DNA from: SMWN01 sp965261165 | GTDB lineage: Bacteria > Pseudomonadota > Gammaproteobacteria > Eutrophobiales > Eutrophobiaceae | Direction of reading: 5' to 3' | Length of the DNA stretch: 64,000 nt | NCBI GenBank assembly: GCA_965261165.1 | Contig: OZ253445.1 | Span: 1,054,001-1,118,000 of the forward strand | Part shown: positions 19,601-30,700 of the stretch, piece by piece | How the letters are laid out: the number at the start of each line of letters is the position of its first letter | Position numbering within the stretch: the first letter of the stretch is position 1 | Notes under the pieces: model-generated | The model's database searches: none | Told to the model about the DNA's origin: nothing | What the model saw: only the letters and a program-made list of their open reading frames with translations | Program-made: the position numbers and the translations under genes

Positions 19601-20279
19601 TTTCAAAGGCGTTACACTAGAAGCAGATGGGAGCATTGATCTGCAAATTCTCGCAGGTAATATTCATCAAGAAAATGGCAAAGAGATTGTGCCTGCTGAA
19701 TTACGCAGTGGAAAGATAATCCATGCTCGTGCAGAGATTATTTTAGCTACTCAAGAGATTCAACAAGAAAATATCAGTAATCAGGTTGTTACTGGTAAAT
19801 ATTCACAAGCCACAAATGAAATCTATACATCCAATAGATTATTTCATGGAAAACTATTGCAGGGGATCGCTGATGTTGATGCCTGTGATGCAACAGGCAT
19901 GACCGCCAATATCAGCGGTGCAACCTCACCAAAGATATGGATGGAAAAACCCATCCGTTCTTCATGGCTCACCGATCCATTAGCAATAGATAGCAGTTTC
20001 CAAATGATGATCCTGTGGTGCTTCGAACAATCCGGAGTTGGCTCACTACCCACTGCCATAGGCGAATATAAACAGTTCCAAAAATATTTCCCTAAAGAAG
20101 GTTGCAAGATTAATATTAATGTTATTGATCACGCGAAACACCGCGCATTAGCAAATATTGAGTTTATCAATCAAAATGACCTGCTTATTGCACGCATAGA
20201 TAATTACGAATGCGTAATTGATACATCGCTTGAAGAAGCATTTGCTAAGAATAAATTAAAGATTCCTAGTATTAATTAG
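13695..20279 (+). CDS. pfaA: PfaA-type iterative polyketide/fatty acid synthase, KS-AT-3xACP-KR-DH
   Basis: Giant multidomain protein (2194 aa). A ketosynthase (residues about 10-470) has active Cys218 in DAACASSLSA plus the HGTGTSVGD and GHTKSAAG histidines. An acyltransferase follows (about 585-880), with GQGTQ and nucleophile Ser684 in GHSYGE. A Gln/Pro-rich linker precedes three tandem acyl carrier domains, each with LGIDSIKR and serines at 1147, 1245 and 1345. A ketoreductase (about 1450-1925) has VTGGARGVTAEIA and the catalytic Tyr in QCDYAVANE. The C-terminal polyketide-type dehydratase has HVMSGHAVLP and a matching AIDSSFQ aspartate. This is the PfaA order of microbial polyunsaturated fatty acid synthases. 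Marine enzymes often have more ACPs (commonly five or more); three is at the low end, and ACP number is known to affect yield rather than product type. Confidence 0.95.
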   Translation: MTKKQTQATLSPLAIVGIGCLFPKAGDVNEYWSNIREGVDAITDIPDSHWNPEDYFDSNQKTPDMTYAHRGGFIDPIDFNPLQYGMSPKNIEATDTTQLLGMVVARQALLNAGYSTGKDAGDGREFDRDRTSVIMGVTGTLELVIPLGARLGHPIWRNALAEAGVDSETAEDVVKRISDSYIPWQENSFPGLLGNVAAGRIANRFDLGGTNCVVDAACASSLSAIHMATLELQSGRSDMAIAGGLDTFNDIFMYMCFSKTPALSPTGNSRPFALSGDGTILGEGMGAIILKRLEDAIQDGDHIYAVIKGIGTSSDGRGNAIYAPSAAGQVKALKDAYLQADVAPDSIELVEAHGTGTSVGDAVEAQALEQVYRQANAEDTWCAIGSVKSMIGHTKSAAGVAGMIKTVMALKHKVLPPTIKVDQPLAALEPGKAPVYVNTIKRPWVANDSHPRRAALSAFGFGGSNFHCVLEEAESNDAEVDWDGRVLLFALSADSKDELSNQLTNIDVNKSWAERRAAAARSCAKFDAMKTYRLTFIIEKDKTDLQTLLNNASKMLSENNTQNFWQLPIGISYASGKYTDKIGLLFPGQGTQYVGMLRDLACQFPQFNTILSAANAVKGEAKHGTRLSDTIYPMPVFSDEARQAQEEFLRDTRNAQSAIGAISLSGLRMLETFGFKADVTAGHSYGELVALCAAGVFSETALHQLSLLRGKLMAEGEGDRGSMLSISAELEVVEKFIKDEKLDLVIANYNAPKQIVLSGATDQIKKAVILCKEQRLSATQLPVSAAFHSEFVVSAEAPFAEALSRIELSQSTMTVLANTTADEYPNDENEIRQLLSGQLANPVRFVEQIEKMAALGVRTFVEIGPGNRLSGLVKSILDGKDFQILSLDTSSGKRHGQYDLASLLANLAILDKDIDLTRWDANYLDSFEDASGNNLGGKKPAITIPLSGANYVMPKEKRPKRPQQARPILQPAVEATVLSNTSVANASTQKITSTQNNIPVDQNATQESILALQKMQEQTAKLHQQYLLGQEIAQQTIAQLLQQQALLGLEPVTLPTTAPTVQIPTVAPVQLTPEAPVAIPQPVEQDISPNKSAIDKPVVEFIETEKATHASEEIHSVLLDVVAEKTGYPLEMLSLDMSLDTDLGIDSIKRVEILSALQEKLPGTPTVNPEELGTFQFLENIVESLVTAIPKIATAQDAPAALLTASVSNEELNAVLLKVVAEKTGYPEEMLSLEMSLDADLGIDSIKRVEILSALQEQIPKAPMVNPEDLGQIQTLQQIVNHLGADLTNTASISPDEISSPSNSNALNASVLSEVLLEAVGDKTGYPVDILNLDMNLEADLGIDSIKRVEILSALQERMPSMSRMPTVKPEDLGTLQTLQQIVDHMLADSTTPANTEVVADETVVTIERQALTAVTLRTQQDEISLPEGATVWITKDKPAMTKAICMSLKRIGLNPIVVPLDAIPDETLAGLIIQTPAIPDQTFMKESFLLVQRASKYLRATGKIGAAILASVTKMGGKFGLSDLKGTCPVAGGIAGLIKTADKEWPEVYCKAIDVNKTDSINDMAESIVDECLSRDPLGNLIEVGITHDSGTKKRYTLKLNHADIADKKNSSALDANDVVVVTGGARGVTAEIAYALADTYQTNLLLLGRSEKSENEAEWFDGLNTEAEIKKTILIKKGKGTTPKELNNACQKLLAEREIRSNLERIEATGVKAMYRAVDVQEKDDVIAAINEARDTLGNISGFVHGAGVLADKLIEDKIEADFEKVYATKAAGVDSLLTATESDDLKIMVMFSSSTGRFGRTGQCDYAVANEVLNKVAQQQATLRKGCRVVSVNWGPWDGGMVTPALKKIFASEGISMIDLKAGADYLMQEIANQGPVEVVISGSTEKGRTANQDTKAKETSAEIPAMNMRVAFSRTLNVNDHAFLKSHVMSGHAVLPVAIITEWLAHGAMHDNLGLNFHGFRNFRIFKGVTLEADGSIDLQILAGNIHQENGKEIVPAELRSGKIIHARAEIILATQEIQQENISNQVVTGKYSQATNEIYTSNRLFHGKLLQGIADVDACDATGMTANISGATSPKIWMEKPIRSSWLTDPLAIDSSFQMMILWCFEQSGVGSLPTAIGEYKQFQKYFPKEGCKININVIDHAKHRALANIEFINQNDLLIARIDNYECVIDTSLEEAFAKNKLKIPSIN

Positions 20280-20437
20280 TCCCAACAATCCTATATAAAG
20301 AAATGGCTAGGTAAATCTGAAACGTTCGACTATCTTGGGGGTCTTAAATATCTAGCGTAAGCAGATATGTATCAAATCCTTTTATACACTCTGACACAAA
20401 AATCTAGCTTGCTACATTTCCAGTAACAAAAAACGAA

Positions 20438-23400
20438 TTAAACGCTTGCCGCCCGAATGCTAAATCTCATAAATATCCGATACAACATCGGTATCACAAA
20501 AAGCGTCAATACAGTTGAAAATGCCATCCCCCAGACAATCGCTGTTGCTACTGGACCCCAGATTAAAGAATGGCCAGCTAAGCCTGTTGCCAATGAAAAC
20601 AAACCAGCAATAGTTGTTAATGAAGTAATCAATACCGGAGTTACTCTTCTCCTTGCAGCATAGACAGTCGCATGTAATAAATTCATGCCATTTTCCAATC
20701 GCGCGTTTGCGGCAGAAATAAGCACGATGGCAGCATTCACAGAAATCCCCGCAAGCGCAACCACACCATACAAGGTATATAAACTGAGTGGATTTGCTGT
20801 GACTAATAACCCAAGCACAACCCCGGTCAAGGCTAGCGGGATTGTCATCAAGATCATGAATGGTTGCCAGTAACTTCTGAACTGTGTTCCCAGAATGATA
20901 TACATCATGCCTACGCCAAAGAAAAACAAGACAATGAGAGAGTCAATGCTTGTTTTTATGTCATCCAGTATGCCTGTGAAATCCAGATCGATCGTCGGAT
21001 GCTTTTTTTGCAGCTCTTTCCACTCATCAATAATAATCTGGTTCGCTTCTACAGCATCGATTTTTTCTTCATCAATATCCGCTTCCAGTGTGATGGTTTT
21101 TCTATAATTGTAATGCCGAATATTATTGACACCAAAACCTCGCTCAGAATTGACCAACTCACCAATAGCGACTGAACGACCATCGGGCAATGAAATCGTT
21201 TGTCTTAATAAATCATCAACATTAGTCCAGTAATCCTGCTTGACCTGTACGCGAACTTTTACTTTTTCTCCTTGATCCTGAAAATCTGTAACAATCTCGC
21301 CATCGACAAATACCTGAATGCTGCGACTGACAACCGAGGGCGATATACCTGCACGTTGTATTGCTTCACCATCGTAATTTAATACAAGCTCTGGATTGCC
21401 AGGGCGATCATCCAGCATGATATTGCTATAGATAGGATTACTTTTAAGAAAATCTGTAAGCGCTGCTGCTGCCAATTTAATTTCGGATAATCCATCACCG
21501 CGTATTTTTATACTGATGGCTCTTGATGTCGGTGGACCGTCTTTCATTCGTAACAATGAAATATTGAGTGGCCCTTCAATATGCAAAATAGCTGCTTCTA
21601 CCGCATCGGCAATTTCGTAGACTGATCTTGACTCATCATCTGAGCTAAGACTGATCATAATTTGCCCTATAGTGTCACCATACAAAGGTTCGGTTTCAGT
21701 GAATTGTTGTCCCGAATATGTCACTGACGATCTCAGTTCGTTTGGACGTATTTTCTCAACTGCTATCGCCTGCACTTTCGTCAACATCTTGCTGGTATCA
21801 TCCAGCGTCGCGCCATGTGGCATTTCAACATTGATATAAAAAAGTTGAATTGCATCTGCTTCAAAAAAATTAAAGCGGATATGTCCGCCAACCATGAGCA
21901 TCACTGCGAGAATAAAAACAGAGAGTACTGCTGAAATAGATACAACTGGATAACGCAGTGCCTTTAATAATAACTTTATATAATTGTAACGAATCCAGTG
22001 TGTGAATTGCTTGCGTCGTTTTTGCACCTTTGATGGATTTGTTAAATCAATGTTTGCTGCTATCACATGGGCTGGCAGCATCCAATAAGCTTCTAACAGA
22101 CTCACTATCAATGCCAATGTCACCACGATGGGAATCACCTTCATAAATTCACCGAGAATACCGGGCATTAACATCAAGGGTAAGAATGCCGCCATAGTGG
22201 TCATTACCGATGTTGTCACCGGCGCAAAAACTTCTCGTAGAGCATCTATCACTGCAACCATAGGCTCCATGCCCTTTTGCAAACGCTGATACACTGACTC
22301 AACCACGACCACCGCATCATCAACCAACATCCCTAGGGCAATGACCACACCAAGCAGAACTGTATTATTTAGCGAGACACCAATATTATTGAGCACCAAA
22401 AATGTCCCTGCCAATGTAAAAGGGATGCCAATGCTTGTCAGAAAGGCGATACGTAAACCTAGGAAGATCCAGGTCACGACTAACACCATCATCAGGCCGA
22501 TAAAGGCATTGGTTTGCATCAAGGACAATGCCTTGCGTGTACTTGTGGTTTGATCATCAACCAGAAATATTTCCACCCCAGTGGTATTTCCAAATTGATT
22601 GCGTTGTTCAATATAGCCTCGAACATCATCAACCAATTCCAGGACGTTAGTGTTGGCCTGTTTGGTGATAGCCATCAATGCGGCTGGCTCACCATTAAAC
22701 CTGACAATCTCCGTGGCTTCTTCTGTTGCTCGAGTAAACTCTGCAAGGTGACCCAGCGTCACAATTCCACGAGCCGTGGTAATTGGATAATCTGCCAGAC
22801 TTCCAGGGTCGGCATTTGTTCCTTCTACTCTGATTAACCATTGACCTTCATCTGTTCGAATATCACCAGCAGAAACATCCCGAAAATATGCTTTTACTGT
22901 GTCTGCCAAATCTCCTGGTGTAATACCCAGCCCTTCTAGTCTTTCTGGAAAGAAAGTGATATGTAGTTCAGGATCGTTGAGTCCAAGATCATTAATTCGA
23001 TCAACACCTTTGATCAGCTCAAGATCTTTTTTAATGTTTCTCACCTGCCGGCGAAGATTTTCATCATCCCCCGCACTGGTCACCACAACTGTCGCCGATG
23101 GAAAAGCATTCGATGTAGTGATTTCATAGACCACCGGATCTTCTGCTTCCTCAGGCAGTTCATTTGAATAAGTATTTTGTACTTCTCGGCGTAGGTCAGC
23201 TAAGTGACTATCAAATTTTTTTTCACTGACTTGATCAAAACGTATCAAAATATTTGAAATGCCTTCTCGACTGGTGCTCGATACAAACTTGATGTCTTTG
23301 ATCGAGCTGCGTAAATCATCTTCAATCGGGTTGGTGATTCTTTTTTCAACATCTTCGGCACTGGCGCCTGGGAAAAAAGTAATTACATTGATCCAGTTGA

Positions 23401-23524
23401 AATTAATTTCTGGATCTTTTGCTCGGGGCATTTGAAAATAGGAAATGCTACCAATAATAAGAATCAGGCAAAAGGTCAGGTTTGCGAGGATGTGATTCGC
23501 CAGGAAGCGCTGCAGAAGACTCAT
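20438..23524 (-). CDS. RND-family efflux transporter, inner-membrane permease
   Basis: This 1028-aa protein has the AcrB-type layout: a first membrane helix at the N-terminus, two large periplasmic loops, and two six-helix bundles with their characteristic sequences. The proton-relay pair is visible in ALGMLVDDAVVVVE. It starts 2 bases after the stop of the adaptor gene, so the two form one unit. The pump lies on the opposite strand between pfaA and pfaC and converges with pfaA. RND pumps of this class move hydrophobic compounds outward with a periplasmic adaptor and an outer-membrane channel; no channel gene is nearby. Transport of a lipid or hydrocarbon product is a guess from location only. 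An ordinary drug-type substrate is equally possible. Confidence 0.93.
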   Translation of the reverse strand: MSLLQRFLANHILANLTFCLILIIGSISYFQMPRAKDPEINFNWINVITFFPGASAEDVEKRITNPIEDDLRSSIKDIKFVSSTSREGISNILIRFDQVSEKKFDSHLADLRREVQNTYSNELPEEAEDPVVYEITTSNAFPSATVVVTSAGDDENLRRQVRNIKKDLELIKGVDRINDLGLNDPELHITFFPERLEGLGITPGDLADTVKAYFRDVSAGDIRTDEGQWLIRVEGTNADPGSLADYPITTARGIVTLGHLAEFTRATEEATEIVRFNGEPAALMAITKQANTNVLELVDDVRGYIEQRNQFGNTTGVEIFLVDDQTTSTRKALSLMQTNAFIGLMMVLVVTWIFLGLRIAFLTSIGIPFTLAGTFLVLNNIGVSLNNTVLLGVVIALGMLVDDAVVVVESVYQRLQKGMEPMVAVIDALREVFAPVTTSVMTTMAAFLPLMLMPGILGEFMKVIPIVVTLALIVSLLEAYWMLPAHVIAANIDLTNPSKVQKRRKQFTHWIRYNYIKLLLKALRYPVVSISAVLSVFILAVMLMVGGHIRFNFFEADAIQLFYINVEMPHGATLDDTSKMLTKVQAIAVEKIRPNELRSSVTYSGQQFTETEPLYGDTIGQIMISLSSDDESRSVYEIADAVEAAILHIEGPLNISLLRMKDGPPTSRAISIKIRGDGLSEIKLAAAALTDFLKSNPIYSNIMLDDRPGNPELVLNYDGEAIQRAGISPSVVSRSIQVFVDGEIVTDFQDQGEKVKVRVQVKQDYWTNVDDLLRQTISLPDGRSVAIGELVNSERGFGVNNIRHYNYRKTITLEADIDEEKIDAVEANQIIIDEWKELQKKHPTIDLDFTGILDDIKTSIDSLIVLFFFGVGMMYIILGTQFRSYWQPFMILMTIPLALTGVVLGLLVTANPLSLYTLYGVVALAGISVNAAIVLISAANARLENGMNLLHATVYAARRRVTPVLITSLTTIAGLFSLATGLAGHSLIWGPVATAIVWGMAFSTVLTLFVIPMLYRIFMRFSIRAASV

Positions 23525-23526
23525 GG

Positions 23527-24531
23527 CTAATTAATGATATAGACAGGTGCTGATTCTTTTAGTGAAAAATGTCCTTCGATCACAATATGGGAATTATCCT
23601 CTAATGAAGTTGCGCTGGCGCGACCTGCCTGTGCAGTGGGCATAGGACTGAAGTGTGCAATATTGGCTTCGATGATAAACACTCCCAATTTGCCATCACG
23701 ACGCACTAATAGATTACTAGGAAGATATGCACGTTTATCACGCCAGATTAACTTGCCTGTTGTTCCCGGTAAAACCTGTGAGTTTAACAATGTTAAACGT
23801 GCCTCCCTGTTTCTGGTTTCAGTATTAATCGCCTGAACAATGGTTCTTAGTTTCACTACCGTACGAATGTTGTCATATTCAAAGAAGAGTTCATTGGCAT
23901 TATTAACCTGTGCTGAATCACGACTTGATACCTGCGCAGAAATCTCTGTGTTACCCATATCCATGACTTTTACCAGAGCCGTCCCAACCTTGACAAATTC
24001 ACCCACGGCACTGGTCCGTTCGATCACTAGGGCACGAAAAGGACTAACGACTGTGCAATATGACTGATCTAGTTTTTTCATTTTGATCTCTGCCCGTATA
24101 CCTTTGAGTTCAGAACCTAATACCGCATATTCAGACTCGCGTTCGTCTAGTATTTCTTCAGCCACAGACTGTTTCAATGTTAATCGACGTGTACGTTCAA
24201 GATAGCTCTTTGCCAAGTCCCTTTTTGATTGCAATGCTTCTAATCTAGCGACGGATTCGCGATAGGAAAGCGCATAATCTTCACAATCTAATTGTGCTAA
24301 TACATCACCTTTTTCAACGATATCGCCAACACGAACAGTAAGTTCATCAACTATAGTGGCAATTCGCGCACTAATGACACTTTCGTTCAAGCTAACCACG
24401 GTTGCTGGTGCGGAATATTCTGGGTGGATGGCAACTTCCGAAATTTTGGCGGTTTTCACGAGGATCCGATCCGCCGCATAAACATATACAGATATAAAAA
24501 CCGACATCGATACCATTGCAATCGTTTTCAT
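23527..24531 (-). CDS. RND efflux periplasmic adaptor subunit (HlyD/AcrA family)
   Basis: Membrane-fusion protein of 334 aa, with an N-terminal signal segment (TIAMVSMSVFISVYVYA). The first lipoyl half (VVSLNESVISARIATIVDEL, then VGDIVEKGDVLAQLDC) is followed by a coiled-coil hairpin at about 85-150 and the second lipoyl half (VVSPFRALVIERTSAVGEFV). It bridges the inner-membrane pump and an outer-membrane channel. It is the first gene of the two-gene minus-strand operon and starts in the 228-base divergent region shared with pfaC, so the pump and the second half of the lipid cluster may be co-regulated. Confidence 0.92.
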   Translation of the reverse strand: MKTIAMVSMSVFISVYVYAADRILVKTAKISEVAIHPEYSAPATVVSLNESVISARIATIVDELTVRVGDIVEKGDVLAQLDCEDYALSYRESVARLEALQSKRDLAKSYLERTRRLTLKQSVAEEILDERESEYAVLGSELKGIRAEIKMKKLDQSYCTVVSPFRALVIERTSAVGEFVKVGTALVKVMDMGNTEISAQVSSRDSAQVNNANELFFEYDNIRTVVKLRTIVQAINTETRNREARLTLLNSQVLPGTTGKLIWRDKRAYLPSNLLVRRDGKLGVFIIEANIAHFSPMPTAQAGRASATSLEDNSHIVIEGHFSLKESAPVYIIN

Positions 24532-24759
24532 ATAGTTTCTTTATTATCGTAATCAACAATTCAGGCCACACTTTAGCATTTATCCAATACAAATTAATGG
24601 CCGAAATCGGCTTAAACACCTGAAAAGCATACAAACATTCCAGTTTGGCAATGTATACTCAGACCTCTGAAAAGCGTAAAAATTAGACAGAACCACAGAC
24701 AACAATAGATTCTGTAGTAATTTTTTTACATTTACTTTATTAATCAATGAGTTAACTGG
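24532..24759. promoter_or_regulatory. Divergent intergenic region between the RND adaptor and pfaC
   Basis: An AT-rich spacer of 228 bases must hold promoters for both directions. I cannot point to consensus -35/-10 pairs with confidence, and the pfaC start has no strong ribosome binding site. Confidence 0.5.
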
Positions 24760-27700
24760 ATGCAACGTATCGCTATTGTCGGTATCGGCGGCCTTTTCCC
24801 TGGCGCAGATACAGCGACAGATGACCATCATCTAGAAATCTTCTGGAGGAATATCCAGTCTGGCCGCGATTGTTCTCGCGAAGTCCCTGCTGATCGGTGG
24901 TTATTGGATAAAGAGGATGCCCTGAACGATAACAAGTCAGGCGAGCTGGCTGCAGATAAAGTCAATTCCATTCGCGGTTGTTTTCTCGATGACTTCCAAC
25001 TGGATTCTACCGGTCTGAATATAGATAAAGACATTCTCGCAAAACTGGATCCTATGTTTCATGTGTTATTACATGCAGGCCGAGAAGCCTGGCAAGATAC
25101 TAATATCGACAATCTGGATAAACAACGCGTTGGCGTCATTATTGGCAATATCGTTTTACCCACCGACACTTCTTCTGCACTGGCCGATGAAACACTGGGA
25201 CCCGTCTTTGAATCACAACTTCTGGGCAAACCGCCTGAAGAAAACAAAAAAACCGAATCACTGAACAGGTATGTTGCTGGACTTCCGGCAGGCGTATTGG
25301 GCAAGGCATTAGGTTTTGGTGGTGGTACTTATACGTTGGACGCCGCCTGTGCATCTTCATTATACGCACTCAAGTATGCCGTCGAAGAATTAATTGCTGG
25401 ACGCGCTGATACTATGTTGACCGGTGGTTTATCTCGTCCAGATTGTCTATATACACAAATGGGTTTTTCCGCATTAGGGGCCATTTCAAAAACCGGACAT
25501 TGTTCACCCTTCGATCGCAAAGGTGATGGTTTGGTGGTCGGTGAAGGTGCTGGCATTCTGGCGCTTAAGCGTCTGGATGATGCCTTAAGTGATAATGATC
25601 ATATCTATGCCACCATCGCGGGTATTGGTTTATCCAATGACATTGGTGGCAATCTCATGTCACCAGATTCTGAAGGTCAGTTGCGCGCCATGCAGTCTGC
25701 CTATCATCAAGCAAACTGGAATCCTGAAGATATCGATCTAATTGAATGCCATGGTACTGGCACACCAATTGGTGATGCCGAAGAAATTAAAAGTTTAAAG
25801 TCGCTTTGGTCTGAGGCAAGTGCAAATAAAAATGATTGTGTCATCGGTTCGGTAAAAAGCAACATCGGCCACTTGCTTACTGCGGCAGGTTCTGCAGGTC
25901 TCATTAAAGTATTGCTAGCGATGAAACATCAGCAACTTCCTCCGACTGCAAATTTTGAAAATACTTCTGCAGAAATTGATCTGGATGAAAGTCCTTTTAC
26001 TGTTTTAAGTAGTGCTAAAGCCTGGAGAAAAAGAACAGAACAAACGCCTCGACGTGCGGCCATTAGCGCCTTTGGTTTTGGTGGTATCAACGCCCATTTA
26101 CTGATAGAAGAATGGCAAACAGAACAAACTATAGGATCAAATACTGAAGCAAAATCTAGCCCCGCCATTGCTATTGTGGGTATGGAAGCTCAGTTTGGCT
26201 CGTGGAAATCTTTAACGGCATTTAAGGAACGACTCTTTACCAACAAGCATGATGTGCCAGCAAGCTCACCTTCGCACTGGTGGGGAGTTGACAACAAACA
26301 GGATATCAAGGGCTGGTTCATTGATGAAATAAAAATTCCGTTAGGCCGTTACCGTATCCCCCCCGCAGAACTTAAAGAAATGTTACCGCAACAATTACTT
26401 ATGCTAGAGGTTGCTGCCAATGCATTGGATGACGCAGGTATCGAAGAGCTTTCAAAAGAACAAAGCAATACAACCGGCGTCTTCATCGGCATTGGTCTTG
26501 ATCTGAACACCACAAATTTTCATTTTCGTTGGTCACTTCTGAATCATGCAAAAACCTGGGCTAGAAAACTTGGTTTAAAATTAAGCAACAAAGAGCTAAA
26601 TGATTGGACACAATCTTTGCGAAACGTAGCTGGCCCAGCACTTAATGCCAATCGAACCATGGGCGCATTGGGCGGCATTGTCGCTAGCCGCATTGCTCGG
26701 GCCTTTCGTATTGGCGGATCAAGCTTTACTGTTTCCAGTGAAGAAAGCTCTGGATTACGTGCTCTGGAAGCAGGTGTTCGCGTTTTACAAAGAGGTGAGT
26801 TAAATACCGCTATCGTTGGCGCTGTCGATCTGGCTGGCGATGTGCGCGCGGCTTTAGCCCAGCACAATCATCGTGCCTATACGGAGGATACCTTGATAGG
26901 AGAAGGCGCAACTGCCTTCATTCTGAAACGGCACGAAGATGCCGTCCGTGATGGCGATCGAATTTATTCTGTAATTAAAGGTATCGGCTCTGCTAGCGGC
27001 GGCGGCGCAGATGAAATCGTACCAACGGCAAATGCGTATCGGCGAGCCTTCATCAATGCCTGTGAAGATGCGGATACTGAACTGGAAAAAATAAGTTTAT
27101 TTGAGATTCATGGCAGCGGCCTTGAACAAGAAGATGCCATAGAAACAGCGGCTCTAGATAAATTATTTCAGGAAGAATTGTTTGATAAAACAGAATATAA
27201 ATATGACAATATTCCTTCCACCTTAAATAGTATTAAAGCGAAAATTGGTCATACTGGTGCTGCATCTGGCCTGGCCGCCATCGCCAAAACTAGCCTTGGC
27301 CTTTACCACAAACAACTCACCGTTTCCGATAGCTCACAATATTGGCTGCGAAATAAAAATGATGGCCTGAGACAGGCTGCTATCAGTGCCTTCAGCATTG
27401 ATGGGAATTGCATCTATGCCATCATGGAAGAGGCTGATCAAGACTCCATTGGGAACATCACCAACCCAAATGAATCATTATTTTCTTTTCAAGCGGCATC
27501 AAAAGAAAGTTTGCTGGAAAATATTAAGCAATTACATTCACTCTCCAATGGCGAGCAAGACATTTATGCCCTAGCTGAAAATTGCCTGCTTTCTAACAAA
27601 AAAGAGAAAGAATTCACTGCCGCAATCGTTACAAGCAGCAAGAACAAACTTGCTGATGCACTGAGCAAACTCCAGCTGGCAATTGAACAAAATCAATCAA

Positions 27701-30700
27701 TCAATGAAGGTGGCATTTATTTTTCAAACAACCCCTTGGCTAATGGTGGGAAACTAGCATTTGTTTATCCAGGCTCGGGAAATCATTTCCATGGCATGGG
27801 TCGTGAACTGGGACAGCAATGGCCACAAATACTAGACCAACTTGACAATGAAAATAATGCACTGGCTTCACAATTTGCCAGAGGAAAATTCTGGGGAAAA
27901 CTAACAAATAAACCGTTTAGCCATGAAGAAATAATCTTTGGGCAAGTTTGGCTTGGTGCCTTTGTCAGTGATGTTGTTTCACAATTTAATATTACTCCAG
28001 ATGCCATTATTGGGTACAGCCTGGGAGAAACTGCTGGTTTGTTTTCCACGCGCACATGGACTGACAGAGATGAGATGCTACGTCGAATTCGAGAAACAAA
28101 CTTGTTTACCGACGCTCTGGCAGGGTCTTGTGATTCTGTCCGCGAATCATGGCAATTAAACGATGATGAAAATATCAACTGGGTGATTGGCGTGGTTGAT
28201 TGCCCAGCAGCAGCAGTGAAACAATCTTTGGCTGATTATCCTCGCACTTACTTGCTCATCATTAATACGCCTGAGGAATGCGTCATCGGCGGCGACAGAG
28301 AGGCAATCATTGGGTTGGTTAAAAACATGGCCTGTCATTTCCACCCAATACAAGGCGTAACTACCGTACATTGCAAAGTCGCGGAGCCAGTGAAAGAACC
28401 TTATCGCGATCTACATTTGTTTGAAACCAATCCACCAAAAGATATTTCTTTCTATAGCGGTTTCTGGGGCAAGGCTTACGACGTGACGCGGGATAGTGCG
28501 GCAGACTCTATTGTCGAACAGGCAATACAACCTTTCGATTATACCAAAGTTATTGGATCAGCTTATGAGGATGGTGTTCGTGTTTTTATAGAAATGGGTC
28601 CCGGCAAAACCTGTAGTCGCATGATTGACAAAATCCTCAAGGGGAAACCGCACATGGCAAAGGCTATTTGCGTTAAAAATCAGGACAGTGTTTCTAATGT
28701 CCTACATTGTCTCGGACAATTAATTGCGGAACATGTCGATGTCGATCTTAATCTCCTATATCAAGCTGAGAAATCAAAACAAGTAGCAAAGAAATTTGAC
28801 ACCTTTATTACTATTGCTACAGGTGCTGAATGTTTTCAAATTCCACCACTACCACAACCGAATGCTGAAGATGATCTTCAGGTAAATACCAACGAAGAAA
28901 TATCGAAGACTGCTTCGACAGCTAAGATAAAGAGCGCAAATAACGTGCACCTACTGGGACCCGTTATTGAACAAATGCAATTAACGGAAATTGCCAAGGC
29001 AGAGGCACAAGAAACATTTCTGCGCGTAGCAAAGGGCCTGTCTGAAACATTAGGTCAGGCTATCAGTCTACAGATGTCTCTAATACAGTCTGGTGCCGTC
29101 GAGGCCATCCCGTTTGCAACACCAATAACTCAAGTAGAGAACAAGCAATGTCTGTTTGATCGAGATCAATGCATAGAAATTGCCATTGGTTCTATTGGTA
29201 AAGTTCTGGGACCCAAATTTGCTGAAATAGATCAATACCCAACCCGTGTACGATTACCAGATGAACCACTAATGTTGGTGGACAGAATTATGGAAATTAA
29301 CGGCGAGGCAGCTTCTTTGCCTTACGACCTGACAACTTCAGGAAGCATCATTACCGAGCATGATGTTTTACATGGTAGCTGGTATCTGGATGGGGGGCGC
29401 ATGCCAACTTGCATTGCCGTTGAAGCAGGGCAAGCAGATCTGTTCTTATCTGGTTATCTGGGCATTGATCATATTACCAAGGGTCAGGCAGTCTATAGAT
29501 TACTCGATGCCAAGATTACTTTTCATGGGCCACTACCCAAACCCGGCAAAGTGATTCGTTACGATATACGAATTGACCAATTCTTTAAACAGGATGAAAC
29601 TTACCTATTCCGCTTTAGTTTTGAGGGCTCGGTCAATGGCCAACCGCTATTAACAATGACAGAAGGTTGTGCCGGTTTTTTTACACAGGCAGAACTGGAT
29701 GCAGGCAAAGGTATTGTACAAACTGAGTTGGAAAAATGTCCGCAAGAAGGTAAATTACCAAACAACTGGCAACCTCCTGTACCAATGGGCGTTGAGTCAT
29801 ACGACGAGCAACAATTGAATGCTTTACGTAAAGGAAATCTCGGTGAATGTTTTGGTGAGGCCTTTTCGAATTTATCTTTAAATCGTGCTGCGGGTCTTCC
29901 CGATGGGCGCATGGCCTTGGTGCATCGAATTCTGAATCTTGAGCCTGATGCTGGCCGCTTTGGTATTGGCAAGATTACCAGCGAGGCAGACATCCATCCG
30001 GATGACTGGTTCCTGACCTGTCACTTCTCTGATGATCAGGTCATGCCTGGCACCCTTACATATGAATGCTGTTTGCATACTTTGCGTGTCTATCTATTAC
30101 GCATGGGCTGGGTTGGCGAAATAGATGAGATTTTTTATGAGCCAATTATTGGCGAAGTCAGTCAACTCAAGTGTCGTGGCCAGGTGACCGAATCAACAAA
30201 AAAAGTACAGTATGAGATCACATTTAAAGAAATTGGTTATAGAAATGATAATGGAACACCTTATGCCCTTGCCGAAGCATTGATGTATGCAGATGGCAGG
30301 CCTATCGTGCAGATGAATAATATATCTGTGCAGCTAAGCGGACTGAACAAACAGAAGATTGAAAATCTTTGGCAAAACCAAACTGCCTCTCAAGGACAAA
30401 ATCCAGATGTAAAAAATCAAAACACTGAAAAAATTGTTCTGTTTGATTACGACTCTATCTACGCCTTTGGCAATGGCAAACCCTCCGATGCCTTTGGTGA
30501 TCGTTATAAAATATTCGACGAAGAAAGAAAAATTGCTCGCCTGCCCAGACCCCCTTATCAATTTCTGGACCGCATTACTTCGATTAAAGATTGTGAACCA
30601 TGGATTCTAAAAGCAGGGGGCATCGTTGAGGCCGAATATGATGTGCCCGAAAATGAATGGTACTTTTGTGAAAACAGACAAACCTGCATGCCTTTTGCCG

